From NCBI GenBank assembly GCA_014338405.1, contig JTDE01001568.1, positions 60,075 to 124,074 of the forward strand: a DNA stretch of 64,000 bases, in the 5' to 3' direction. Below the pieces are notes generated by a model. It saw only the letters and a program-made list of their open reading frames with translations, had not been told where the DNA came from and searched no databases. This DNA is from Paragonimus skrjabini miyazakii. Its lineage: Eukaryota > Platyhelminthes > Trematoda > Plagiorchiida > Troglotrematidae. Shown piece after piece: positions 1 through 13,300 of the stretch. Every line of letters begins with the position of its first letter. Position 1 is the first letter of the stretch. Made by a program: the position numbers and the translations under genes.

Positions 1-97
1 CCGTCAAATGAGCAACAATCGCGCTTAAGATCGTCTCAGCCACGCCACTGTTTAACCATGCAGGATGATGTTCACGCACTCTGTCAGACAATCGCCT

Positions 98-197
98 NNN
101 NNNNNNNNNNNNNNNNNNNNNNNNNNNNNNNNNNNNNNNNNNNNNNNNNNNNNNNNNNNNNNNNNNNNNNNNNNNNNNNNNNNNNNNNNNNNNNNNN
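98..197. other. Assembly gap (100 N)
   Basis: Exactly 100 N, the usual placeholder for a scaffold gap of unknown size. Any exon crossing it cannot be read. Confidence 0.98.
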
Positions 198-204
198 CAT
201 ACAG

Positions 205-343
205 ATCTTGATGAAACCGACTGCATTCCGTTATATCAATGAGGCGGACAGACACGGCACAGACGAAGACTTCAAAATCCTCGCATCATTGTGCACCTAC
301 GTTTATCGACTGTTGATAAACAAATTTGAATACGAGAGTGCTG
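205..343 (+). CDS. Candidate exon of an unidentified plus-strand gene
   Basis: An open segment with an ACAG acceptor, starting eight bases after the first gap, and a GCTG|GTAATG donor. It encodes 46 residues including KPTAFRYINEADRHGTDEDF and CTYVYRLLINKFEYESA. The mix of charged and aromatic residues looks like real protein, not translated repeat. There is a faint likeness to the Arb2/FAM172A region around a YVYELL motif, too weak to name it. If real it would belong to a gene convergent with HIRA. Confidence 0.4.
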
Positions 344-1465
344 GTAATGTGAGATGGAAATTTGTCGCAGTGGTAAGCATCCGGTACAAGTTTGTCAAAT
401 TATAATTGACTGATTCTTATGCGTGCTGTTCTCAGCCTGAGAGAATAACTAATGACTACGGCAGTTGCAACCTATGTACAAGTTGACCCAGAAAGCATAG
501 CAGATTGAGGATATTTTTATCCGAAAAAATAGGTGCTGGTCAGCCCTTAGCTGTTTTGTATTACCTTGCAGTTCCTCTTGAACGCTACCTGACTGGAGGC
601 GCGAGCAAAGTCCGTGATAGAGCAAATTAAGGTTGAAGTCAGCCAGCAGCGAGGTTCTGACGCACCTAAGTGATAATAATCCCGACTTTGGTAATGGGTT
701 GTTTAGAAGTTCGGTGAGGTAAACACGGGTTGAGATCAGTTTGAACAGATCTGCTAATAACCTAGACGATCGGATCAAGCTAGGTAAACCCGAATCCGTG
801 TGTACGAACAAAACAATCTGTTCATGAATTACAGCCATCATGACCACCCAAACAACCAATGGCTGATAGGCAAAACACGTTCAGTGGCATAGCTAAATTT
901 TATGCTGTAATCTTCCGACATTTATACTGACATTTTCGGCAAGGCGCTACTAGCTTTCTTAAAAAAAAGACTGAAACCATAAGTGCTAGCTTCGCATTCA
1001 AGGCCAACAAAATCAGTTGACTGGTTAAGTGCGACAAATCAGAAAGGCAAAGAACCGTAATAACTGCAGAGCAGAACAATCAAATTATAGACTAGCCCAT
1101 TGAACAGCAAAGAAAATCTGTTACGCGGCGAAATTCTGTAGGCTAACAGCCACCGGAAAATTAACACAATCATCAGGAGAGAGCACGCTCCAAAATTTTC
1201 TAAAATTTCCCATGAAGTTCATTACTGTACATGTTGTTAGAGACCAACAAATGTGCACAAATCTGATGAGATGTACTAGAGAGTGATATACAAACGTATT
1301 CAGATAGGGATAATCAATAGTTTCTATCGATTGTGCAATGGTGAGCGTTCAAGTGTGGCTTCCGCATCGAACGACAAAACAAGAGATACAGACCAGCATA
1401 CAAATCCTTCGACGTAGTTCAATAAAGTGGGATTTGTGATGAGTGGTGGGGGATTTCAGTTTTCA
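344..1465. other. No gene seen
   Basis: AT-rich sequence with only short, non-conserved open frames. I see no repeat or RNA gene that I can name here. Confidence 0.5.
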
Positions 1466-1778
1466 TACAGATTGAACATCACCGACAAGTGATCGCAGCT
1501 GTCGCATTCCCATACAGTTTCCAATCAGCCTTTTCGTAAGGGGAACGTTCACATATGATAATTCGGTTGTGCCTAATGTGAGGTCAATGGCGCAGTGGTA
1601 AACGCCTCATGAAAAGCGTGGCCGGAGTTCTAGTCCCGGCAGTGGCGAGGATATGCACTACTGACGGGCTCTAATGAAAACGAAACTCGAGTCTAGTGCT
1701 TCTTTTCGAAAGGGGCCGACTAGATAGTCTGTGAGAAAGCGACAGCTGCGATTAATTGTGGGTGATGTTCAATCTGTA
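1466..1778 (+). mobile_element. Foldback element with tRNA-like promoter, single copy
   Basis: It has inverted ends: TACAGATTGAACATCAC on the left and its exact complement, GTGATGTTCAATCTGTA, on the right; the imperfect match continues for about 65 bases. Inside is a tRNA-like segment: box A TGGCGCAGTGG (near 1590) and a box B-like GAGTTCTAGTCCC in a GCCGG/CCGGC stem (near 1625). A conserved tail follows (CTCGAGTCTAGTGCTTC). The family recurs at least six times in this window. The layout mixes a pol III SINE body with MITE-like ends. There is no coding capacity. Confidence 0.75.
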
Positions 1779-3105
1779 CAAAAGTGAAATTTACCGTTAG
1801 CATAAAGTCACCTGAAAAACCTGAAGTAGTAAACGTGTCAAAAAACCACAAGAAAAAAAGCGCTGTGTAACGATGCAGCAGGATAAAAACATTAAATCAA
1901 TGCACGCAACATGAACGCCATTAAGTCCCGTTCTTTGCCATATAAGCCAGCGTACGTAACCAAACGCGTTCTTTGTTCTTCGGCCAAGAAGCTGTAAACA
2001 ACACAATGAAGTAAGTTTCAGTGTCAGTGTTTTCACAGAAACCCTGCAGACCTTCAAGTGCCAGCTGCAAACCTGTGTTCAGTTTAATGGATTCTTAAGA
2101 ATTGCACGTTATATATTGGCTCACACTTGTGGTAATAAATTCGTCTTGTTTTGCAATAGGTTTTGCGACAGTGTGCAAAATGGACCAATCACACAAAATA
2201 TCTGCTGTTAACGGGATGTGAAAAAATTCAGTCCCCAGCGCAGTTATATGAATGAGCTCTTAACCTGTTAGTATGCTTGCTGGTTTCCAGCTTCTTGCAA
2301 AAGAATGGTGTGTGCTTGATCATGATTGGTATGCGACATACAGGTATTCGTCTAGTAACACACGAGGGACAAATGAACGTCGACATTTATGCCCGGAAAG
2401 TGCTGATCTGTTGAATGAACTTCTGAAGACAGTATACAGGAACTGCAATCTTACGAACGGGATCTGCAACCTCATATTCCAGAGATATAGATGGACTAGC
2501 GCGATGCGATTGACGTATTACGGAAAAAGGTGAGAGAACATAAGGTTCGCTTGTTAAGTGTGTCCACCTTTAGGCTTTGTACGCGGTCCCAACAATAACA
2601 GTTTAGAGGCGACCGATTAAAAGAACGATGCCCTGTATATTTCCGAATTATTAAGAAAACAAGAGTATTTCATTCTAACCTACTTAGAGGTTAACGGCGA
2701 TACTCAGTATCTAAATGGAACGGATAAGCAAAAGTGCACCACAACTTGACATTTAAAACATCAAAATCCTTCACCAGGAGAGCAGTCTTGCTCGTTTCAA
2801 TCAACCGATTCTGCGAAGATCAAACAGAGCTGTAGAAAATGCTGTTCAAAGAAACATGGAGTTGTGTGCGAAATTCACAGTACACTTGAATGAAGTGGCA
2901 CTGAGTTTAGACTAACATCTCACGGACAGATAAAGGTATGCAACGAACACGCGTGCAAAAAAAAATTGTGACTGACATCAGAAAGACATTTTCTTATGTC
3001 GCTGCAACGTGAAAGGGAGGTGAGTAAAAACAAATCAACTGTTAACAGGTTCATTGGACTAGAAATTACCCATTGTTCCATTGAATGCGCTAACACATTT
3101 TAGTG

Positions 3106-3264
3106 CCATTTCTAGTTCTTCAGCTTAGACTTCTTTTATTAATTTCCAACCTTCTTAGCGGCGTTTTCTTCTAGGATATTTCACGTCACTGTTGAGGTGA
3201 GCGGCAGCCCGAGCCACAATACTTGTTGGTCAAGTTCATGGCAGCTATAACGCTGGTGATGATT
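3106..3264 (+). mobile_element. RTE-like family A, 3' end fragment
   Basis: It shares the 3' untranslated sequence of the elements at 30380-30545 and 38710-38847: CATTTCTAGTTCTTC, then TCTAGGATATTTCACGTCACT, then GAGCCACA and a GATGAT end. Only the tail remains; 5' truncation is usual for RTE elements. Confidence 0.75.
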
Positions 3265-3537
3265 ATAGATGGTGCACTAACCGCGCAAATTCCAAGGTTG
3301 TGAGATATTAGAATGACTGAGGCTGTTAATGCCAGTCAGTCTGTTGAGAGCAGAAACAACACTTTTACATGAAAAAATCGGGCTGATAAGTTTCACGTTG
3401 TGACCAATTTGTCCCAAAATGAAACAAATAGGAAAGAATGTGCAAACGGAGTAGGAATTAAGATAAACCGTCTGAAAATGTATTAGTAAAAGTGCTTCGT
3501 ACTTAATCACACCAATCTCTAACCGAATGAATTTCAG

Positions 3538-3631
3538 CCACCTCCTGAAGAACTTCGTTCCAAGCTAATTTCTGATTCTCGGATGAAACTCATTGTTAAC
3601 AGATTTGGAGAGGAGCAACTGAGAGACTACG
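3538..3631 (+). CDS. Candidate exon of an unidentified plus-strand gene
   Basis: After a TTTCAG acceptor, the sequence reads PPPEELRSKLISDSRMKLIV then NRFGEEQLRDYV, and stops at a GTGG|TAAGTG or TACGTG|GTAAGT donor. The segment is open, amphipathic and rich in Leu, Glu and Arg. The nearest upstream stretch that looks coding (about 2362-2530, donor AAAAAG|GTGAGA) reads DAIDVLRKK into it in the right phase, but that frame carries two TAG codons before it. I do not recognise the protein. Confidence 0.35.
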
Positions 3632-6600
3632 TGGTAAGTGATGAGCGATAATTCCATTGAAGATTATATAACTGTTCAGAATTTGCATGTACTCGGCTGA
3701 ACGGACTCAAACAATGAAGACAGGCAAACAAACCCCACCATAAAAGTGTAGGGATAAACAATTTATCTAGCTACTTCCTGCGACATATGGTATAAATCAT
3801 GGACTTTACGTACGCTATAACTGTAACTCATTACTGATTAGATCATCTAAAACTACCCTACCGTGAATTGCTTATATTTGCTTTAACTGTAGAAAAATAG
3901 CCGCGGTAAAACTATACAGACAAAGAACCTGTGTTCCATGCTTGTGACAGGCCTAAATCATGCTTTCTGGTGCGACCGAAGCAACACCCACAGAGAAAGT
4001 CACGTGTCTGACCATGATCAGTTACCTATCATGGGCGTATCGACCAACAAGTAACACAAACGCGATGTTGTAAACGAACGAGTTTGTCATCAAACATTTT
4101 ACGAGACAATAACTTGACGCATCTGAGAAAGCAGTCGCATTTGAGTTGACGGTAGATAACTGCATTCTCAAAAGATGTACTGCACCGCTACTTAATAGGC
4201 ACAACGTGAAGTGAATTAATAGCAAAGAAGACGTATAGAATTGGAACCAGATAACCGTCTATTGATCTCGTCAGAGTGTCACAGAAGTGAAGCAGATACG
4301 AGTGAAAGGTTGCAATTGCACAATGAACGCTAGATAGAGCTCGTTTGCTGAAGCACAATACAATGAAACTGGTTCCGCTGAATCAGCATTAAATCAAATG
4401 ACGTCTAGAATGAATAGATCACATTTCTGAAACCTAGTAACGATGCATTGCCATGTTCGGCGATGAAAAAATGGCATTTTGGACGAACCGTAAACGTAGA
4501 ACTGTCATTGGTGCAACCCCCAACTTGCTTTTCACAAGCGTGGTAAACATCCGGTTGACGATGCATTAGGATACGTCTGCTTCAACCGGCTTAAGTAAGC
4601 TGGCAGACTTCGGTTGAAATCAATACCACAGTGAAGCGATTTCTTTACCCTTCCTTGGGGCAAAAGTATGTGCCATTTTTGAATGAGACATTGTGGAAAC
4701 GTCTGTACACATCAACAGACCAGGTGTTTTTCTATGGACTTGAAGCTTTCGTGTAGTCAGTTTGCAAACCCCATCCTAAATTAACAGGTCATCCTCTGGT
4801 AAGGCCGATTAGACAAGTATATCAAAATTTCAATCTTAACTTCACTTGCTGAAGAAAATAGTGCTTTGAGGGAAAAAGGCAATGTATTGTTGCTTACGCA
4901 CTGCTTCGCTGAAGCGCGCCGACACGATGTGAAAAAGTGCCGAAAGTAAACGGACGAATTAAAACTGTCTATCTCCCAGGCCGTATAGTTTATCGTTGTC
5001 TTTTTCGACAGACTGCAGAGTGCTTGTAGATATTGTGGTCAGTAAAAGCTTGAAGCAGTATTGCACGAAAAATCATTAGGAAAGATTACATGCTGAAGAA
5101 AGATCGCTTCTATAAGTTTAGCACAGTTTACACAACGTGAAATGCACTTTCCGGGTGGACTCATAAATCATAGTCCAGACAACAAAGAAACGGTCAGGTC
5201 AATAATTGAGTTGATGAAGTAACAGCAAAACACCGTGTGATTCTCTTATGAGGTTTTGTCTGGAAACTTGGCCTCTCAGTGTGTACAATAGGCGGCTTTT
5301 TCGGATAATAGGATAATTTGCGCCCTCAGAATAGTGTCTTTTAACATCATCATAGAACTACAAGTAAGATAACCTGAAATCATTTAACAAAACCTGTGAC
5401 GGTAACCTAAAAAATCGTTGCATAATGGTAGTTCATCGTCAACACGCAATTCACTCGCGTACACACAACCAGAAATTCCACTTTCTACATGAACCTCTGA
5501 TCAAGGTCGACGCATTGTTAGTCATAATACCCATGAGACTCAGTCAAGCGTCTAAACTGTGGAAGTGCGTACCAGTTTCGCCTATATTAATCATCCTTGG
5601 TGTGCGTACGATCGACAGCCGCAGGTGAGTAAACGGAGAAGCTGCCAAGGAAGCGAGAAATTTGACTTCTAAGAACAATAAACCTTTATCTATCTAACAC
5701 TGATAAATAACATGAATAGAATGTGCTAAAATATCTATCATTTTCAAACCTCAATTCCTGCATCGTGACTTGCAGAACACACTGCACAATTTCGTTAGCA
5801 GACTTGTCCATGCGTATACGCGGTTGTATAAAAACGAACGTAACGACCGCCAAATCTAGACGCATAGGAGCACATGCCCTGATATGAAATACATATTGAG
5901 GGAACCGATTAGCGGATCCGTTTAACCTAGCATCGGTGGATGGACGCACATCTAATCGGTTAATGACTGCGCCCTGGATGAGTTAATTGATGGCCATTTG
6001 ATCGCTTGCAGGTCATAGGCGGTGAAAAAGTTGAGTAAATGTGGTACATTTAAATTATGGTACAGATGTTGTGATCGGGTGATCTGCTGGCTAATCCAAC
6101 TCATGACAGCAACCGTGGTAATCTAAAAATAATCGGGGTGATGAGGTGATCCTAGCACACACTTGATGCCATGGCACACACGATAGTTCGATATAGTTAG
6201 GACAAATACTAGGCAATCAAATCGCACAACAATCACGAAAGGGTCGAATGGAGCTACCACTCAGTCAGTAATGATCGTACCCAAGACATTTGTGCATATT
6301 TTCTTAGTGCAGCGGGGTGCACCTATCCTCACTTCTTATAAACTTGTATCATGATAGCTAGTACGCCACCAGCTGGCGACATGTTTGGTCGTCACATCCA
6401 GTACAATTATCTTACCTCTTTAGTGCTCATGTACTGAAAGGAAACAGATAGCCAGGTAGAGTGAAACGACCCGGATGGAATCACTGATCTGCCAACGATT
6501 GTTATGGTGCATTCAGCGGGAGTATGGAAACAGCTACTCAACGATCAGCACAGTCGTTTGTACAAGATGTGCATCATAATACAGTAAATGAAGACGAGAG

Positions 6601-7234
6601 TACAACCTTGATAGCCAATGTGGTCATGTTGAAACAGACGCACATATACAAAGAAAGATGCTTTCAACAGGAAGAAGTGTACAATTGAGTGATAGCAGAA
6701 ATGTAGGTCATGACTATCACCACAACTTCTGTTCTGTTGACACTAAATGATCAGTCAGCATCGAGATAATGTATAGTACAGTATCCTTTCAAAAGTGGAA
6801 AAAACATGATTTACTCCACAGTTATCAAGATGATTTATAATCTGCTTTTCCGAGTTTGTCTAGTTCACATGATAACCACAGTTACTGTGTGTGGAAACCG
6901 ATAGTCAATTGCACAACTGATATCTTTTGTTGCGAATTCCAGAAGCAACTGCAACTGTGGGTGATTGAATACACAAGACAATTGTTCGCGATGAACGGAG
7001 AGGCTGTTCTGAATGCGGCACGATGAAACACACCGAGCATCACAACCAATGGCCGATAGCGAGATGGGTATGTAAACGAACAGTGGCAACTTGTCATGTA
7101 TACACATAAACATTCTTTGTATTTTTGCGAAATTAAATGATCATAGAAAATACGGAAGACTTGTTGCTCTGATAAGACAAAATGCTAGTGGAACCGGGCA
7201 AAATAAGACAGATATGAGTAGATGAAAATTCGAG
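3632..7234. other. Intergenic, no gene assigned
   Basis: AT-rich with scattered short open frames. One stretch ending CCGCAG|GTGAGT (5620) and an AATAAA at about 5674 look like a plus-strand exon end and a polyadenylation signal, but no protein can be followed. No family member of the listed repeats was recognised. Confidence 0.4.
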
Positions 7235-7372
7235 TCAGGGATAGAGAGTAGAAGTGTGATTCAACTGACATTGTTCTAGCGTTTCCTTCGTTTCTACGTA
7301 TAGACGTTGAAGCCGAAGATTCAGTGCGAACAGGGTCAGTAGTTCTTTCATCAACTCGTGTTTTGAAATGCC
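7235..7372 (-). CDS. HIRA: HIRA exon 20 (stop codon)
   Basis: It encodes the last 45 residues: GISKHELMKELLTLFALNLR then LQRLYVETKETLEQCQL and a short tail, followed by TGA (7237-7235). It matches HIRA LRKRELLKELLPVIGQNLRF / QRLFTECQEQLD. The acceptor is TTTTTAG|GGCA. I see no clear AATAAA signal in the next 120 bases downstream. Confidence 0.93.
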   Translation of the reverse strand, partial: GISKHELMKELLTLFALNLRLQRLYVETKETLEQCQLNHTSTLYP

Positions 7373-10300
7373 CTAAAAACGATAAGCACGGTGAAGGGGT
7401 CAGAGTGTGAAATACACGATACTCAGTACAGACAAGGGAACTGACTTAGAAAACAGCACAGTGTTAATCAAAATATCTCACTTTGATAGTTGGCTGCCAT
7501 GAGGAGCGGGCATTTCCAAACACTGGGCCGATTAGATCTTGGCATATTCGTCGAATTTGTTCTTCTTGATCTAGAAAAACAAAGTAGAGAAAATAGTATA
7601 AAGATATGACCAACTATAAGGATATATAAATAAAAATTGGCATCTGAGTAGAATGACTCCGGTTGGAAGTTAACAAGCTAGGTGGATTTCAAGAGATACC
7701 GCCTGCTGCGACATAACGTGCAAACGGTGTCATCAGAGAATACATAGGCCGGACATGAATTAAATCTCTAAGTTCATGGCGGTGGGTCCGTTATGCCAGC
7801 AAAGAGAAATTTCCAACCTACAATAAAAAACAATCTACACTGATGAGGTTCATATAAAAAAAATACGTCCGGCAAGCAATGCTTCATGAAACCCTCCGGG
7901 TTTACAACTTCTCTCAGCTCCGCAAACAAACTCCAGGAAAAATGTAATACAATCAATGAATTTCGACCGCTCATAACAGTAAACGATATAGAACGGCCTC
8001 ATGAGACACGACCAGTAACGGACAGGAGTAAATAAAGACATTGCGGTTGAATAGAGGAAAGTGTACATAAAAGTACCATTTGAATGTAAAAATGTCTCTT
8101 GACACAAGTGAAACTGTGGTCACTGATCGAAGTTACGTATAGCGTCGATCGACTGAGAACAACTCAATAGAGCCAACCTTCAATGTATTCACCAAGTTGT
8201 GTACAACTGCAGTAAAATTTATATTACCAGAACCAACAGGCGTCTGAAAGATTACCTGTCAAAAGAAGTCTATAATATGACTGTGCAGCCCAACGTGATC
8301 ACTCCGGGCTCACACCTAATATACGTTTGGGGGAATTTAGATTGTTTCAGATTAAATATCACTCATACTTGATCGCAGTCTTCACATTCACATAAACATT
8401 TTGGCTAACTCCTTCTAAATGATCCGGCAAACTGAACACAAGGTTGTGGTTGGGCGTTATTCGGTCATGCCTATTGTGAAGTTACTGGCGTTGTGGTCAA
8501 CATGCTAATCTCACAATCACAAGGGTCAGGGTGCAAACTCCGATCCGGACAAGGATATGCACGACTGATTAGCTCTTATAAGAGCGAAACTCGAGTCTAG
8601 TGCTTCCTTTCGAAGTGAATTGGCCGAGAGGCTTATCTGAATGCGAAAGCTGTGATCAAGTGTGGATGGTGTTCAATTTGAAAATTTTAGCTCTGCTAAG
8701 CGCCAGACGTATACTGGCTACACGTCATCGGACTAATCACTACATGACATTCAGAATTATCAGGCGTCACACTTATCCACACTCCTTGCGTTCCTTTGAG
8801 GGTGCCGATTGTGAGTACAGAAACAACTACATGTATTTGTAGGCCGTAGTCCTCCATGGACCTAAAAGTACGCACATACATATCAACCCCGTCTGACCTC
8901 ATTCTATGCATTTTACCGCTTCCCAGTAGTCACATATATATTCCTGATCACTGGTGTTTTTTATAGCAGACGTGCCCATCTTTTTGCTGATATGTGGGGA
9001 ACCAACAGATTGAAACCAAGAGAGAGTTTTAGAGAGCAACTGCTGTTGAGTCATCTTCCGAAAGTGACTTCGCCCATAAAAACTGCGAAGTTGCCTCTAA
9101 TCTCGATCGAAAAGGCGAACGCTCGTTTCTGCGTGGTTATCAGTTTTGCTGGCGATCCGGGGAGTAGCTAGGTCTGTAAAATAGCGATAACTTTTGGAAC
9201 CGTGTCTATGAGATTAATAGGCCCAAGTAACTTAGGGACACAGTAGCACACCTGTGACGATCTAACACAACCGTTAACTCTATGCGAAAACATTTACGGA
9301 TTACACATGACGAAATCAACCTTGATGCACTTTTAAATGTAGAAAAAACCCAGCAGGGTTTGAAAATATTTAAAGTTGTAACCTTTCATTGCACTAGTTG
9401 CCAACGTAACGACCTAACACTACAACGAACTATTACGATACGCCTGCAAACTATAAAGTTCGTGGACAATAAATTGCCCGTTTACAAATATAACCATATT
9501 TTGCTTTTTATAACGGCCATAAGTTTAGGAAATCATAATGTGGCTTGCATTCGTTTTGTCTATCTCAGTTAAATATCATAATAAATTTTTGAAGTTATGG
9601 ATGAAACATCCCACAGTCGGACTCAGCTCGAATTATGTGAAAAAAACGGTAGAAGTAAGCAGAAGAGATAAATAGAACCGGAGATAATCTAGATAATTAA
9701 ACAATCATCGGTAAAGAAACTTTACCGTTCTGAATAGCGCAACGGTAGTAGAATAGGTGTTATCAAATGAAACTACAACGAGTTCTTCAACGATGAGTCC
9801 AATATATTTGTTTGGAAAAACCGCGACAATTACAGAACAAACGTTGAGTAATCGGAGACAGATGAACCACATTGAGTTCACATCTCAAGCGGTCAGATGA
9901 GGGCAAATAAAACCGGTCTATTAACAATTTGACAAAGAAGAAGTCACCACTTACTGTCTTCAACGAGGGTGCGGAACCACCTGTTGAACCAATATCGGTA
10001 TTCGGTGGCAGAGCCGAAGAGTTTGGCATTATGCGTCTGAGCTTCGAGAAAACGTTGGACAATAAGACGTTGATCGGCCGGTGAATTATCTGACCTGGAA
10101 AACATTATCATCAGGAAAAAATGCACAGAATATTTCTCCACAATCAACCATGCATCAATGTTAGATGGAAGCAACTGGAATAACGTCGGACAATTCATCA
10201 GAAGAATAAAATTTTGAGAAAGAATAACGCAAAAGGCGAGTTGACCAAGTGTTTCGGTGTGTACAGTACATACTAATTTGTGGTCATGTGATGCACTGGC

Positions 10301-13300
10301 CCACGTTCCCAAAGTACTATGGGGGGTAATAACGACGATCATCAATAGCACGGTTACGGGTTCTAATTCACACAATCTCAGATATTTCTGTCTACGTTCA
10401 ACCAACCTGGCAATATCATCTCAACAGTGATCCAGTATGTTGCACGGTAGCAAACAACTAGGTATTGGGTAATCCGAATGTGACTTCAGTCTACAGTCAG
10501 AAAGTTAAATAGAAGCGTCCGGGTACATCAAGCCGGAACTAAAGTTTATCAGACAATGGCAGTAAATACCAAGTTATTGTATACACAGAATTAATCTACT
10601 TCTAGCAATACAAAAGAACCGCATGATGCAAACCACAGAAAGTAAGAAAAATTCGACTGTCATTCAGACGGAACCGATTCACTAACAGAGAACATATCGA
10701 ATTTGCGATGTACGTTCGCACGACACCCAATCACGGACAGTAATTAGAGTATTCTTTTTGAAGCAGCTGACAAACACTTTTATTCGGTTGTACAAAATCA
10801 GCCCGCTAGCTCAAGAGTAAGGACAACCAACAAGAGTTTTACTTTTCATGCACAGTGAGAAAAAGGGTGAACAGTGGGAAGGGGTTATCTATTCCACATA
10901 AACATCCCTTACGGAAGCTTTATAAAACATACTGATTTAAATATTAGCTTGCGGGAGCACTTTTGGTTATAACCCCCACCCAGATAACATTTGCTTTTGC
11001 GACAAAACCTCGTTCGTTATGCATTCCGTTTAACAGTTCAGTAGTTTGTTTATGCAAACAGTGACCTCGAGTGTATTATCAGCATGTTTGACATTCCAAC
11101 TCAACGGAGAGGAAAACTTTCGTTAACCTAAATCAAATAGCCTTGGCGAGTTATAAAAATGTACAACACTGATCAGAGATATCTCAACAAATTGTAAATA
11201 ACTAATCCAATCCATAGCATTGCGTTGTACAAGTTGAAGAATCATGGTCATAGTGCCATGTACCCATCGGCTCAATTATTTCATTGCAACCGAAGTGGAT
11301 TCCGTTACCCAACAAGTCATTGGACGTGAATGCTGAAGCAGTATCAGTCACGGTAAATAAGATTGCCTATTCTCAAAGTTCACTATTTAAACCTGACATC
11401 AGCAAGCAAGTAAGTCAGGACAAATATGAGATTATCTGATCACATCGTGATAATTACACCTTAAGCAAGTTAACTTTTCCGTCACGTAACCGGACAGACA
11501 TTACTGTGAGTGTGTAAGCATATATGGCTATTCATTGGGAATAGAGCGAACAAGCTCGTTGAAGGATAGGCACAACAATTGCGACATACTTCTGCAAATA
11601 ATCGCATAAGTTTAACTTTTAGAATTACCGAATACAAATGGAACAAGTTGTAGGTGAGACATGCAGATTCCAAGTTGTGGCCTTCTGGTCAAGCACAGTT
11701 CACTTTGAACCTAATGTGGCCCAATCTGACTTTAATTTGAGTAGCAGACGTACTTAATTTGTTCGTGATTTTACAAATACGTATCCGTATACACATCACC
11801 ACTGAGTTCTGGTTGTGTGTAACGTAGGTCATGAAGCAGGGTGAGTGGCTGTAAACCCAATTCGTCGTACTACTACAGGTTCAAACAACGTCACATCTCT
11901 AACTTCTGCTTCACAAAGGGTTCGTTGTCATGCAATACACAAGGTCATATGTGGGCTGAATGACATTGTGAAGTAAGTTAGCCCTAGAAACAAGAAGTTG
12001 TTCAAACTCTTAACCGCGCAGTTAGCACGCAAGGGTCGTTATAACTGAGCGACCCGATCATAAAGTTTACACCAGAAGTAGATTAAATACGACGTTCGGG
12101 TGTTAATTCAAATGCAGGTGCCATCTAACACAGTGATTAAATTGCTAGTACGCGTGGTAAACCAGTCATACACGACAATAAACGGGTAAATCGCACTCAT
12201 CCATTGTTGTGATTATTTATGTTACAAATCCGAAAATCCACGTGGTTAGTCAAAGCGGGACTGTAGGTTGGGGGCAATAAAAAGTACCAAACAGAACTGT
12301 GACTCATAAAACAAGCGGTTCAGCTTTCACACCAAAAAGGAGTTTACAGGTAAGCAACAAACGAGGTCACAAGCGAGACGGACAACAACGGTAGAAACAG
12401 TAAGCGACCAATAAACAAAGAGAATAGGTTTTACTGTGTGAGGCACTTCTTGTTTACCTCAAATCGTTCAGCTTGTCAGATCCTAGTTGTGGAGACACAA
12501 TTTTGTTTAACAGTTGACAAGAGGCCAGCGGACCGAATGGACAGTTTCGTATTGCGCTAGAAGCAGCCGCACATCGGGTTTTGTTAGATGCGTCAAATAA
12601 TTCGAACCTGAATTTAAAGAAAATAAGCTTTTGTATCATACAAACAAACAAACAAGCTTTTGTGTCATACAGACCAGCTGCGACACATAGAACTAGAATA
12701 ATCACATGTGTAGGACCATATCAGAAATGTACAATTACCAGAAAGTGTACGGATAATTGTTTTTCTATAGGTGATTACAGTGAGCCAACTTCTGTTAACG
12801 CGCCATATGACTACAACTTGATATTCGTGGAATTTACCGATTTGTCTTCTACCTCAATGAGAAATACTTTATTTACTTCATATATGTAATCCTTCTCTCG
12901 TTCACATTTGCTTTTCTACTAATAACCATAAGATCAGTTGGCCAAGCATACACACACGAACATTTGACAAAGGTGTCAAATGATATCAAAAAGCACAGGA
13001 ATCATCATTTACATAGACAGCAATACATTAGTGGTTCACACTGATGCTTAACTGCCACACAACTACGAAGAAGAAGCGAACCCTGTATAGGAAGAGAGAA
13101 GAAAAAAGGGAAAGGGTAGGGGACCTAACCACTAAAAACAGCTACGTCTACGGTTAAACATACATCAAGGCGCCTACAACTTGCAAACAAACAACAAAGC
13201 TGTAAGTGAGAGTAAGGCGTCATCAGCAAGACAGCTTCCCGACGGCTTTCACTGCCCCGCGTCATTAAGTGCACTTACTTCACAGACAACTCGACAAAAC

